NCBI GenBank assembly: GCA_014084085.1
Contig: NPFB01000100.1
Coordinates: forward strand, 161,623 to 191,120
Reading direction: 5' to 3'
Source: Hondaea fermentalgiana
Lineage: Eukaryota > Sar > Bigyra > Thraustochytrida > Thraustochytriidae
Length of the DNA stretch: 29,498 nucleotides
Part shown: in pieces, positions 1 to 9,124 of the stretch
How the letters are laid out: every line of letters starts with the position of its first letter
How positions within the stretch are numbered: position 1 is the first letter of the stretch
Notes under the pieces: generated by a model
Database searches by the model: none
Told to the model about the DNA's origin: nothing
The model's input: the letters and a program-made list of their open reading frames with translations, nothing else
Translations under genes and position numbers: made by a program

Positions 1-707
1 CTCACTGACGGAATGATACGCGGGCCTCGTTAAGGCGGCATCATTGCAGTGGGTGTGATCTTGGATCGCACGCGGAATGAGTGCGGCTTTCCCATGGTGT
101 GCACACTGGGTGTCCACACTGGGTGTGCACTTTGGATCTGCTTGAGCGTGGATGCTATAGCAGTTTACCACCTGGTGTCAAGGTGATGGGTAGCTCATCG
201 TGACGAGCATCGTCGATTACATTCTAACCCTGATTTAGGTGGCGATTTTGTGAATGATGACGATAATGATAACCAATTCTCCATCGCTTCTGCGCTCGTT
301 GACAATTGTATAGGTCCTTTTTGTCTCATCCCGGCTGCTTGTTGATGTCGCTCTCGGATCTCCTAAGCGCTTGCAAACGATCTTTACGCGCGAAAAGTTC
401 GCATGAAAGCATTGAATTGGACATGACAGTGCAGATGTCTCGTTCACGATAATTTGATAATTTGTCTCGCTTTGCCTGGCTTCTGTTGGGTTGATCATAT
501 CATTGCTCTGCGCTCTCCCTTTCGCTCGTCAGGCTAGTCGTTCGCAAGCAGGTATAACTTGCGGCAAGGTTTTGCCGGGCGAACGTTGGGTCAACCGCAC
601 TTCACTTCAGACAATGATAAAAACGAAACCAGGGGAGAGAAGAGGCGAGGCCGCGCAGCTCGGGCGGCAGAGCGCGGACGCGCGCGAGCAGCCAGCGATA
701 AGAAAGG
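1..707. other. Intergenic region left of Elongin B, no recognised gene
   Basis: About 0.7 kb without a gene I can name. The only local structure I see is a perfect tandem pair of a 13-mer (CACACTGGGTGT plus one base) at 102-114 and 115-127, flanked by GTGTGCACAC-type palindromic sequence. An 87-codon open frame on the minus strand (235-498) has no recognisable domain and is probably chance. The last 100 bases are the likely 5' leader of the Elongin B gene. The window edge may cut off a neighbour whose flank this is. Confidence 0.5.
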
Positions 708-971
708 ATGAGCATGTACGTGCGCGTGAAGCGCCAGGACCAGACGGTCTTCCTGCGCGCCGAGGCAAGTGATACCTTTCGCACCGTCAAGGTAGCGCTT
801 GGCGACATTCTCAGCCTCGTGCTAGACGACATCAAGCTGTACGGCAAGGACAAAGAGACGGTGCTCGAAGACGAGGGAACCTTGGGCGGCTTTGAGATCG
901 GAAACGACGACGTCATCTTCTGGGGCCAGCGCATGGACGGGTCCACGTTCGAGCCCGCTAGCGGCAACTGA
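708..971 (+). CDS. ELOB: Elongin B-like ubiquitin-fold protein
   Basis: This is an 87-residue protein that is almost entirely one ubiquitin-like domain. Elongin B pairs with Elongin C to form the adaptor of cullin-2/5 (BC-box) ubiquitin ligases and of the Elongin transcription factor. The family hallmarks I see are the opening YVRVKRQDQTVFL strand, an LYGKDKE turn, the TLGGFEI segment (Elongin B has TLGECGF there), and a closing strand pair with the DGSTFEP motif that matches the DDTFE..EP end of the animal protein. The start at 708 has A at -3, and a second Met lies two codons later. It is shorter than the animal protein (about 118 residues) because it lacks the flexible C-terminal tail. No intron is needed. 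It is convergent with the FAF2 gene, 263 bp away. It could instead be another small ubiquitin-like protein, but the C-terminal motif favours Elongin B. Confidence 0.72.
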   Translation: MSMYVRVKRQDQTVFLRAEASDTFRTVKVALGDILSLVLDDIKLYGKDKETVLEDEGTLGGFEIGNDDVIFWGQRMDGSTFEPASGN

Positions 972-1234
972 TTTCTCGTACATTCCTTTTTCTTCTTCTT
1001 CACTATCAGCCAGCGTCCGTCCAAAGGACAGGAACAAACAACGACTGGAGGAAACATCAAACGAAAGAGTCAAGAAAGATAAGAGAGTGAAGTGTAGAAT
1101 GAATGCTTGGGGGCCGAGCTTTTCTAAAGAATATATACCTAAAGGAACGCAGCCAAGATCAAGACCTGGCCCGATTTTATTTTGCGCATGCGAGCGAACC
1201 AAAACGAAGCTCCAAAAGACGAATCACACGGTCT

Positions 1235-2868
1235 TCAGGCATCGAGATTCTGTACGTAGAGCACTGCCTGCGGCACGAGACCATTTTCCTGAAGGGTCGC
1301 GGTCAAATCGTCATCGGGCCCAAAAGTCTTTCTCGGATAATTGAGCGAAACAGAATAGTTTGTAATCGAAGGGTCCATTTCGTAAAGTTGGCAATCCACA
1401 TAGTTGCGCAAGGTCTCCATGCTTGTGTCGGCCGTAAAACGCCGGTTGAAGCGACCACCGTTGGGTAGCTGAAAGCGGATGGTCGTCGTCGAGCCGTCCG
1501 ACTGCGCGGGCGGCTCGGGCGGCAACGACGCCAATTTGGAGGCCACAGCCTCCTCGTAATCAGCCTTGGCGCGCTCGGCAGCTTCCTCCTTTTGGCGTCG
1601 CTCCTCCTCGACGCGTCGCTCTTCCTCCTCCTTTTGGCGACGCTCCTCTTCCCTTCGTCGGTCCGCCTCGAGCGATTGGCGTAGCGCCTCGTCTTGTTCT
1701 TCACGGAGCCGCTGACGAGCCTCGGCCTCGGTACGCTGCGCGACACGGTTTGCGACGACAGTGCCGAATTTATCCACCGTATTACTCAGCTTGTCGTAGA
1801 GAACCCCAAACTCGGCTGCACCCTCGATGCGCTCGACGAGTTTAGCATTCGTGTCGCGCGGATTGGACGGCGGCTCCAGGACGGCCACGTACGGAAAAGT
1901 GGCCGTCTTGAGGAGGACGCTCAGTCTGTATGCTTCGGCAAACTCTACACAGCCACCCCAGGCCACCATGCGCTCGTTGATGAGCTCGGCCACGCGAGGC
2001 TCGGTCAAGACTCTCGAGCAGAATCGATCTGTGTCCGGGTGCTGCCGCGAGTGCAAGTACACAAGCAAGAGCCTTTCGCTGCGCGACGCCTCGGCCAGAG
2101 CATCGCGGTAAGAGAGATTTACAAAAGCGGGTCTGGCGTCGCGCTCTGCCTCTGCCTCGTTTGTTTCATCAGAGGCGTCTCGTCGTTCGGCAACGGGCGG
2201 TCGCTCCGACGCACCGGCGCCTCTGGCCGTGCAACGTTTTGCAAATTCCGCAAGGAAATAATCGACTGCTGTCTGCACATCCACGTTGCCATTGAACCCT
2301 GTCAAGAACCGGAGCGGCGCCAGCACAAGCGTTGCCAGGAGCTCAAAGAGGTTCCAACGAAAAGGGCCTCGTCGCGAGTTTGAGACAGATCGTGCGCCAA
2401 TGTTCGCGGCCGCTGGCCTCGACGAATGTGTTGTCGTTGCGGCCGCTGCCTCGTTGCTGTGTCTGCGCTGCCGTATTGCGGGTCTCTCCGCGGGTGGCCC
2501 TTCGAGCGCGCTCATGATCGCGGCCTGTCATGACAAGCAAGCAAGCACGTGAGCAAACATGGGCCAAAACCATTTCCAATGGACAACATATCCGTCAGTC
2601 AGTTCATCAGTCCGGCATGCGCACCATCTACACGATGCTCGGAGACGACGCGAGGTCGCCGCGCCTGCGTGCGCACGCGTGCACGCGCCGTCGTCACACC
2701 TGCGCTCGGCCCACCGCTTCCACGTCATGTCCACGCTCGTGGACCAAGGTCACCTACCTGGACGTTCCAGCCGTGTCTCTCGAGCGCGCGCTCAGCAGCG
2801 GCCTCGTCGACGGTCTGCGTTACCTCGCGGTACCGCGCCACCGCGTCGCGCCGCGAAGCATCCGCCAT
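1235..2868 (-). CDS. FAF2: FAF2/UBXD8-like UBA-UAS-UBX protein, two exons
   Basis: FAF2/UBXD8 sits in the ER or lipid-droplet membrane through a hairpin and recruits the Cdc48/p97 ATPase for ER-associated degradation. I read two exons: 2868-2758 (37 codons) and 2524-1235, joined in phase 0 across a 233-bp intron (donor CAG/GTAGGT, acceptor ATGACAG/GCC), giving 466 residues. Exon 1 begins at an ACCATGG Kozak start and encodes a UBA-like helix bundle ending HGWNVQ. Joined to exon 2 this reads NWNVQAAI, the counterpart of NWNIEAAV in animal FAF2. Next come a low-complexity linker, a hydrophobic hairpin at about 94-114, a UAS thioredoxin-like domain at about 165-300, a Glu/Arg-rich coiled coil at about 300-365, and a UBX domain at about 383-464. 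The p97-binding FPR loop is YPR here (433-435). A conventional call would start at the internal ATG at 2515 and lose the UBA domain. Animal FAF2 is about 445 residues. The intron is inferred from homology and splice consensus. Confidence 0.88.
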
Positions 2869-3630
2869 GGTGGGCTTGGGCTCTCGCTCGCTCGCTTCCT
2901 CGGCAGGTTTCGCTGTTTGCAGAAGAGTCTCAGCTTTGCTCAGATCCGGACTGCGCTCGCTCGCGCGCGAGCAAGCGCATGCCCACCCCTTGGGGAGAGA
3001 GATCCGTTTCCTTTTCGCGAGTCACGGTAGAAGTACTACAGCGCCAAGGTAGAGCCGCAGTGCCATGACTCCGACTCGAACTCGGAGGTGATCACGATCG
3101 GGGGGTTGGGCCCGCCAAGGTTCGACCAGAGGTTTGCTCTTTCTTGTCGAAAGTGGAAGCTCTTTTGTGTCGTCAAGAGTTAGTTGACCGATAGCCTTTC
3201 TCGCGAGCAGCTGGCAGCGGCCACTGCTCCACTTGGAGGCAAAGCCAGCCGTCATTATAATACACAAGGGAAAGCAGGTTCGGAAAAGTGCGCACATCGA
3301 CTGATCGGTATACAAAGCTTATTCGTCAATGCATAGAACACAAGAGAATACAAGGACAAACAGAAAAGAAGAAAACGCAACAATAAGGTAAAGCTTGTTT
3401 TCCAACGCAACAAGCCTCATCTTTTCCCGTTGCGTGCTCTCAGGCTCGCAATTTTCTTTTTCTTGTGAACGCGGCTCGAGCACGAGCGCGAACACGGTGT
3501 TGTACAATACGACGCAAGCTCGAGGACGAAGTGAATCGGCGCGCACCAAGCGGGGAGCGCGAGGCAAACCCGTCTCGCGCGGACGCAGATCCGTCTCGCG
3601 CGGGCGCGGTGAGAGTCGAGACGGATCATC
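2869..3630. promoter_or_regulatory. Divergent intergenic region, FAF2 / kinase
   Basis: This 762-bp interval between two divergent starts should hold both promoters. It contains a short GCTC tetranucleotide run near 2884-2896 and an A-rich stretch at about 3315-3390. I see no motif I would call a TATA box with confidence; ATTATAATAC near 3254 is the nearest candidate. Several overlapping frames are open on the plus strand at 2530-3068, but they cross the FAF2 exon and intron, show no domain, and are treated as chance. An in-frame stop at 3610-3612 fixes the kinase start downstream. Confidence 0.45.
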
Positions 3631-4704
3631 ATGGCACTCATTTGTGTAAGCGACGGAGCGTATGCTATTGTCGTGACCTTGGCGGGTCTCCAGACGCTCG
3701 CGCTGATTGTGCACGTGATCGTCTTGTATGCCATGCCGCACCTGCGGAAACACAGTGAAGAAAGACGCTATCAGACACTACGCGTGGCACCAAATCAACG
3801 ACAAGAAAAACAGATCATTCGCAACAAAAAGTCAGGCAAGGAACCATGGGAGATTGACGCCAAAAGCATCAAGTTTAAAAAGAAGCTCGCCAAGGGCAAC
3901 TTCGGAGAGGTCTGGCTGGGCAGCTGGCTGGGAAGTCCCGTGGCCATCAAGACGGTGCTGCGTACCATGGCCAAGGACAAGGAGTTTATCGAGCGTTTCA
4001 TGCTCGAGATTAAGCTCATGAGCAACCTGCACCACCCTAACATTGTCATGTTTCTCGGCGCCTGCATCACGCCCGTGAGTAAAATGTGCCTCTTGCTCGA
4101 GTATTGCGTGTATGGAAGCCTGCACGATTTCCTGTACTCTCACAAGGAGAGTGGCGATCCAGAGGATCATGTGACGATGCATCGAGTGATTCGATTTGCC
4201 ATTGATATTGCGCGCGGGGTCAACTACATTCATCAAAAGTGCAACATTATCCAGCGCGACCTCAAGGCCCGTAATGTGCTCGTGGATATCCACTTTAATG
4301 CCAAGGTGGCAGACTTTGGTCTTTCGCGCTTGAAGACCGAGGACGACGCTGGCATGACAGCCTGTGGTACGCCGGCATGGACTGCGCCGGAGATTGTCAA
4401 ACTCGAGCAGTACGACGAAAAGGTGGACGTCTATTCGTTTGGTATTGTCATGTGGGAGCTCTTTGCTCGCGAGGAGCCATACAAGGGTCAGGGCGGTGTT
4501 CAGGTGGCTTATATGGCCGTCGAGCAGGGTTTGCGTCCAGAGGTCCCCTATGCGTGTCCTCGCGTGTATGCGCAGCTCATGACGGAATGCTGGGAAGAGG
4601 ATCCTCTGTTGCGACCGGACTTTGGTCAGATTCTCGAACGACTCTTCGCCATGACCAAGTCCGTCGACGAGGCCGTTCTGCGGGACCTGGACAGCGCACC
4701 ATGA
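3631..4704 (+). CDS. Membrane-anchored TKL-type protein kinase with QRD catalytic loop
   Basis: This 357-residue protein has one hydrophobic segment at about 12-34, a basic juxtamembrane linker, and a complete protein kinase domain at about 79-342. The family looks tyrosine-kinase-like (TKL), as in oomycete and amoebozoan dual-specificity kinases. I see the glycine loop (GNFGEVW, 89-95), VAIK with Lys107, the helix-C Glu126, DFG at 228-230, GTPAWTAPE at the activation segment (APE 252-254), and the DVYSFGIVMWEL helix-F signature. The catalytic loop reads IIQRDLKARN: the usual HRD histidine is Gln208, while the catalytic Asp210, Lys212 and Asn215 are kept, so activity is plausible. There is no extracellular domain of note; only about ten residues precede the membrane segment. 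The start has G at +4 and an in-frame stop 21 bp upstream. It lies head-to-head with FAF2 and tail-to-tail with the amidohydrolase (190 bp). Substrates cannot be told from sequence. Confidence 0.9.
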   Translation: MALICVSDGAYAIVVTLAGLQTLALIVHVIVLYAMPHLRKHSEERRYQTLRVAPNQRQEKQIIRNKKSGKEPWEIDAKSIKFKKKLAKGNFGEVWLGSWLGSPVAIKTVLRTMAKDKEFIERFMLEIKLMSNLHHPNIVMFLGACITPVSKMCLLLEYCVYGSLHDFLYSHKESGDPEDHVTMHRVIRFAIDIARGVNYIHQKCNIIQRDLKARNVLVDIHFNAKVADFGLSRLKTEDDAGMTACGTPAWTAPEIVKLEQYDEKVDVYSFGIVMWELFAREEPYKGQGGVQVAYMAVEQGLRPEVPYACPRVYAQLMTECWEEDPLLRPDFGQILERLFAMTKSVDEAVLRDLDSAP

Positions 4705-4894
4705 GCTTCTGCTTTCGCTTTCGTTTGGGACAATCACCCTTTCATCTTGCCCAAATCGCGCACCCTGGAACCCCCTCTTCCACTTTGAAAGACCATGTGA
4801 AATAGAAATCTCAAGGCTGCTGTCCTGGGAAGACAGACTTTCGGATGATGGATGGAAACAGAAACAGTGGTGAAAATTACAAGGGATTCGAGCA

Positions 4895-6202
4895 TCAGAG
4901 CTGACGCGCCATAAAGGCCTCAAAGGAGTCCCCAAAGAGGCGGCCGACTTCGGCCTGAACTTGGGCCTGATCAAAAGCCCAGCCAGCGCGCTGGAGCTCG
5001 ATGAATTTAGCTACAAGAACATCAGCAATGACGCGACGGCTGTGCGTCCATTTGTACAATAGTTGCTCCAAGACACGGGCGTCCGAGTGTTGTGCGGTAA
5101 AAGCGGTGCTGAGCAACTCGACGCGCAAGCGCGTTACCTCGTCAATGATGCTTGGGTTGTTGCAGTACCACCAGCAGCCGTAGACGTGGATCTGTCGGCC
5201 AAATTTGTTGGCAAGCACGGTGAGCTGATGTTGATTGTCTCTACTGAGCACGGTGACGAGAATCTTGACATCGCGATGGCGACGACAAAGCGCACTGAGG
5301 CAATCGAGGTCCGCCACCTCGACGCCGTCGCCTCCGCCGCAAGGATCGAGGTCCGGATTGAGGCCCCGACAGGCTCCGATTTTAATGGCAAAGGGAAGAC
5401 CCATTTCGCGTGCGACAGGGACAAGGACGCGGTCAATGAGTTCCGAGCCTAGATCAGGCCCAGCAGGCGGGTCGTCGTCTTTGGCGGCGACCAGCTTCTC
5501 CTCCGGAAGGGCGACGTAGCGAAAACGGTCAGGCGTGGAGGCCATAAAGTAAATTGCATCAGTTTTTGTTGCCCAAGAGCGGAGAAAGGCGCGTGCGCCC
5601 TCGATGGTTGTGGGAAAGCCTTGTTTCGCAAGCGTCGCGGAAATGGTGTCCCAGTCGCCCTTGAGAAAGGGATCGACGCGCACGGCGGCCTTGAAGCGCT
5701 TGCTCCAGGCCTTGGCGCGGGACTCGTCCTCCCACTGCGCGACCTCTGCGTCCTCAAAGGGGACGTTTGTCATGACGCAGTAGCGCACGCCGGCTTGTCG
5801 AAAGACATTTTCCGCGTACTCGTCCGGGTCCTGGGCCTCGAACCAGGCGCGAATGGCGCTGAGGTCGCGGCGTTGCAGTTCGTCCTCGAGGCCAAGCACA
5901 CGCAGCGTGGTGACGACGCCTTGACAAGCTTCGGAAAGCGGAAGGCGGCGGCAAAAGAGCTCGTCCCAAATCAGCGTGGCCTGTTCCCGCTTGTCGAGCG
6001 CAAAGAAGCTGTCCGAGCTCGGCGGTTCGTCCGCGGTGACAAAGAACTCGGAGACAAGGTAGTGGTACGTGAGCAGAGCATCGATGCCCCAGCTCATGAG
6101 CGGTCCGTGCGAGGGCGGGAAGAGGTGCGTATGCACGTCCACGACCTCGACCTCTTTCACGGCCTCGCGCACCCAGGCTTCCACCCGGTCCTCGGTCGCC
6201 AT
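4895..6202 (-). CDS. Uronate-isomerase-like amidohydrolase superfamily protein
   Basis: This is a 435-residue enzyme of the glucuronate (uronate) isomerase family, a branch of the metal-dependent amidohydrolases that interconverts aldo- and keto-hexuronates. Family marks are the metal-binding HTH in DVHTHLFPP near the N-terminus, GIDALLTYHYLVSEFF, the KIGACRGLNP segment, VYGCWWYCNNP, and the C-terminal block HSDARVLEQLLYKW. The ATG at 6202 has a GCCATGG context and begins ten to fifteen residues before the first core strand, so I chose it. The frame stays open upstream to an ATG at 6478, but that extension is a (TTGA)n microsatellite read as NQSI repeats and is probably untranslated. Members like this are common in bacteria (planctomycetes, actinobacteria) and patchy in eukaryotes, so bacterial origin is possible. 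The true substrate is unknown; I rely on family motifs, not on a pathway, since no other hexuronate gene is nearby. Confidence 0.8.
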   Translation of the reverse strand: MATEDRVEAWVREAVKEVEVVDVHTHLFPPSHGPLMSWGIDALLTYHYLVSEFFVTADEPPSSDSFFALDKREQATLIWDELFCRRLPLSEACQGVVTTLRVLGLEDELQRRDLSAIRAWFEAQDPDEYAENVFRQAGVRYCVMTNVPFEDAEVAQWEDESRAKAWSKRFKAAVRVDPFLKGDWDTISATLAKQGFPTTIEGARAFLRSWATKTDAIYFMASTPDRFRYVALPEEKLVAAKDDDPPAGPDLGSELIDRVLVPVAREMGLPFAIKIGACRGLNPDLDPCGGGDGVEVADLDCLSALCRRHRDVKILVTVLSRDNQHQLTVLANKFGRQIHVYGCWWYCNNPSIIDEVTRLRVELLSTAFTAQHSDARVLEQLLYKWTHSRRVIADVLVAKFIELQRAGWAFDQAQVQAEVGRLFGDSFEAFMARQL

Positions 6203-6402
6203 GGCGCCCAACTTCACCTCGACCCGGATCACGGTGTCTGCCCTCTTGGCCCTGGCCGTCTGCTTGCTGCTGCCGCTGCCAGAACCAGGTCGACGCCCGC
6301 GAGGAGCGAGACGAAGCTGCGCGTCAGGGGTCGCTCGATCGCTCTGCTGCTTGCATTGGCTGCTTGCTGTTCGTTGCAGCGACGACGGATTGATTGACTG
6401 GC

Positions 6403-6457
<55 letters not shown>

Positions 6458-7038
6458 CTGATTCATTGTCTGATTCATTGAACGATTCTTTTTCTTGGGT
6501 GGCGGGTTCCGCGCTGTTGGAGACTAGTAGGGAAAAGAGAAGGAGCCGAGAGGCGAAAAAAGAAAACGCGGCGGCGGCGCCCTCGACTTCACGGAGTCTT
6601 CGGTATTCAGGGTCGGGGAGGACCGCGCGAGCGCGGCGCGAGCGGCTGTGGCGGTGGACTCTGACCAGTCCAGCTCTGCCAGGAAGCGCAGCACGGCGCG
6701 TGCACTGACTGAGACGAACGGAGCCTTGCTCGCGGCAGGCGCGGCGGCGGGAAATGTTTTCTTTTTTCATGCATGTTCTCTTTGTTTTTATAGCACAGCA
6801 TGGGACGACTCGTCTGGGCTGGCGCAGCTGCCTGCACTGGTCGGCTGGCTGGGAGGCAAAACAGATGAGCAAAGGCTTGGAGGCAAGTCGCTCGCGGCAG
6901 AGGACAGCAAAGAAACGGAGTCAAGCACGATAAAAGATTCGGGTTTAGGTGTGTTCGAGTTTACGATCAGAAAAAAAAAGAGAACGAGAAAGAAGAAAAA
7001 GGAAAGGTCACGGCCCAGGAGGAAGTGGTGTTTTATGT
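6203..7038. other. Interval between amidohydrolase and serC, with a TTGA array
   Basis: This 836-bp interval combines the 5' flank of the amidohydrolase and the 3' flank of serC, both on the minus strand. It contains the TTGA tetranucleotide array at 6388-6480, a GC-rich stretch at 6560-6720, and an A/G-rich block at about 6967-7005. No conserved protein is seen in any frame, although several frames are open because stop codons are rare in such sequence. Confidence 0.5.
6388..6480. repeat. (TTGA)n tetranucleotide microsatellite
   Basis: A nearly pure run of the four-base unit TTGA/GATT from about 6403 to 6457, with degenerate units on both sides (GACTGG, CATTGTC). It lies about 190 bp upstream of the chosen amidohydrolase start, so it is probably in the 5' leader or promoter. 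On the minus strand one frame reads NQSI repeats without a stop, which can mislead gene callers into extending the protein. Confidence 0.92.
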
Positions 7039-8232
7039 TTACTGGTCCTTGAACTTCTCGTAGGCGTGGCTGATCCAGGGCATGAGCTTCTTCATGTCCT
7101 CGTTCTCAACGGTGGCACCGCCCCAGATGCGGAGACCGGGGGGAGCGTCACGGTAAGAGCCAATGTCGTAGGCGACGTCCTCCTTTTCCAAGAACGAGGT
7201 CATCTTCTTGATGTTGTCCTTGCTGATGCCGTCGAGAGAGAGGCAGATGGAGGTGCACGAGACGGTGGAGGGCTCCTGGGCGAGGAAGCTGGCGTACGGG
7301 GTGGCCTCAACCCACTCGCGGACGATCTGGAGGTTCTTCTCGGAGCGGTCGATCATGCCGTCAAGGCCGCCAACGGAGTCGGCCCACTTGAGGGCGTCGA
7401 GGCAGTCCTCGACACAGAGCATGCTCGGGGTGTTGATGGTGGAGCCCTTGAAGATGTCACCGTTGAGCTTGCCCTTCTTGGTGAGGCGGAAGACCTTGGG
7501 CATGGGCCAGGACGGCGTGTGCGACTCGAGGCGCTCGACGGCGCGGGGGGAGAGCACAAGGACACCGTGGGCACCCTCGCCACCGAGAACCTTTTGCCAG
7601 CTGTAGGTGAGCACGTCGACCTTGCTCCAGTCGATCTTCATGCTGAAGACGGCCGAGGTGGCGTCGACCATGGAGAGACCCTCGCGATCGTCGGCGATAA
7701 AGTCGAGGTTGGGGACGCGCACGCCACTGGTGGTGCCGTTGTAGGTGAACATGACGTCGGCATCCTTGCGGGCCTTGCTCATGTCGGGGAGGACACCGTA
7801 GTCGGCCTCGTGGACGGCGGTCTGGTCGCCGAGCTTGAGCTCGTTGAGGGCGTCCTTGAGCCAGCCGCTGCCGAAGGACTCGAAGGCGAAGGCGTCGAGG
7901 GGCTTGGGGCCAAGCATGCTCCACATGGCCATCTCGAAGGCGCCAGTGTCGGAGCCGGGGACAATGCCGAGGTGGTAGTCGGAGGGGACGCCGAGGATGC
8001 GCTTCGACTCCTCAATGACCTTGCCAAGGCGCTCCTTGCCGATCTTGGAGCGGTGCGAGCGTCCCAGGGAGTCCGTCTGCAGGGCGGACACGTTCCAGCC
8101 GGGGCGCTTGGCGCACGGGCCGCTGGAGAACATCGGGTTTTCCGGCTTGGCCGAGGGCGCGCTCGCGCTCAGGGCGCGGGCCTGCATGGCCAGCACCGGC
8201 CGTGCGGCCTTGTTGGCCTGGGTCAGCATCAT
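7039..8232 (-). CDS. serC: Mitochondrial phosphoserine aminotransferase, alphaproteobacterial type
   Basis: This PLP enzyme converts 3-phosphohydroxypyruvate and glutamate to phosphoserine and 2-oxoglutarate, the second step of serine synthesis. The 397-residue protein has an N-terminus rich in Arg, Ala and Ser with no acidic residue before about position 31 ([20 protein letters not shown]), typical of a mitochondrial presequence. Mature family sequence starts at about residue 31 with [16 protein letters not shown] see GRSHRS, the [16 protein letters not shown] segment, VDATS with Asp190 (PLP nitrogen contact), and the Schiff-base lysine in [13 protein letters not shown] (Lys214). This motif set is the short class found in alphaproteobacteria and methanosarcinas, not the animal PSAT1 class. 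The start at 8232 is the first of two adjacent ATGs. The frame stays open further upstream only through low-complexity sequence lacking an ATG. A long antisense frame (6949-8544) is a shadow of codon bias. Confidence 0.93.
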   Translation of the reverse strand: MMLTQANKAARPVLAMQARALSASAPSAKPENPMFSSGPCAKRPGWNVSALQTDSLGRSHRSKIGKERLGKVIEESKRILGVPSDYHLGIVPGSDTGAFEMAMWSMLGPKPLDAFAFESFGSGWLKDALNELKLGDQTAVHEADYGVLPDMSKARKDADVMFTYNGTTSGVRVPNLDFIADDREGLSMVDATSAVFSMKIDWSKVDVLTYSWQKVLGGEGAHGVLVLSPRAVERLESHTPSWPMPKVFRLTKKGKLNGDIFKGSTINTPSMLCVEDCLDALKWADSVGGLDGMIDRSEKNLQIVREWVEATPYASFLAQEPSTVSCTSICLSLDGISKDNIKKMTSFLEKEDVAYDIGSYRDAPPGLRIWGGATVENEDMKKLMPWISHAYEKFKDQ

Positions 8233-8482
8233 CGTCTCTTCTGCTGCTCGCTGCTGCTGCTGCTCTTGCTTGCTTGCTCGCTCGCTCGCTCGACGGCGCG
8301 CGACGCTGCTCGGCTTGGCTCGGCTAGACTCGAGGGGGGGGTAGGCTCTATTCTGTCGAGTCGATTGCGGTTTGCCTCTGCGCAGGCACTGGCGCCGGCC
8401 GCGCCCTCTCTGCGTCAATCAATCAATCAATCAATCTTTCCTTCGTTTGCCCCTGTTCATTCATTTCCTGGAAAGCCGCGTG

Positions 8483-8530
8483 TGCATTGCACTGCACTGC
8501 ACTGCACTGCACTGCACCGCACTGCACTGC
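8483..8530. repeat. (GCACT)n pentanucleotide microsatellite
   Basis: About nine tandem units of TGCAC/GCACT with two single-base variants (TGCAT at the start, ACCGC near the end). It lies 250-300 bp upstream of the serC start in its 5' flank. It contains no coding signal. Confidence 0.9.
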
Positions 8531-8737
8531 GCATGCATGGTTAAAAATGATGACGTGAGTGCAATGCCGCGCAGTGCAGACAGAGGAGAGCAACGTGCCA
8601 GAGGTAGTAGTAGTAGCCTGGTAGAGGAAGCGCTAGCGAGGACTTAACTAACCAGTAGCCAGCTCAGCACGACTTGGCTGTGGCCACTGGCCAGCAGAGA
8701 GAATAGGATGGAGGAAGGAAGCAACCAGCAGCCAGGC

Positions 8738-8762
8738 GCAAGCAAGCAAGCAAGCAAGCAAG
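8738..8762. repeat. (GCAA)n tetranucleotide microsatellite
   Basis: Six tandem GCAA units in the serC/SRP9 divergent interval. The same unit, as ACAAGCAAGCAAGCACG, recurs inside the FAF2 intron (2528-2544), next to its 3' splice site. Confidence 0.85.
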
Positions 8763-9124
8763 AGCAGCAAGCCTCTGTGGACTCGGACGGTGCGGATTGG
8801 TCGGTACGTTACGGCTGCGCATCCGAGCGAAGGACGGCACGGGTTGCGCGGCATAAATATCTAGCCTGGGTTTCGCGCGCAAAATTGGTGTTGAAGAGTG
8901 GCTCTTTGCAGGAGTGGCGGCTTGGTAGGTTGGTTGGATGGCTGGCTGGCTGCCTGGCTGGTTGGTTACAATCCGACAGCGACCAATAATTGGCCGCTGC
9001 GCTTCCACCTGCTCTGCGCTGCTTCCTCCTCCACGCCCTCGCAGCGGGCGCAGCCAGCCTGCCTGCCTGCCGCGCCGGTTGTGCCGTGTGCGAGGGAGGA
9101 AAACCTGCTGCTGCAGATGCAGTG

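Noticed and set aside
2530..3068. Three overlapping plus frames (166-169 codons)
   Set aside because: They overlap the FAF2 intron, UBA exon and promoter; one segment beginning at 2867 looks like a mitochondrial presequence, but it stops soon after with no mature domain.
3832..4974. 380-codon minus frame opposite the kinase
   Set aside because: It is antisense to a complete kinase domain and has no domain of its own.
5621..6397. 258-codon plus frame opposite the amidohydrolase
   Set aside because: It is a shadow frame without any motif; the minus-strand family motifs are clear.
6203..6478. NQSI-repeat N-terminal extension of the amidohydrolase
   Set aside because: It is a reading of the (TTGA)n array followed by non-conserved sequence; the ATG at 6202 has a strong context and leads straight into the conserved fold.
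6949..8544. 531-codon plus-strand open frame opposite serC
   Set aside because: It is antisense to a well-supported enzyme, has a Gly/Val/Ala/Leu bias typical of the reverse complement of GC-rich coding DNA, and shows no domain.
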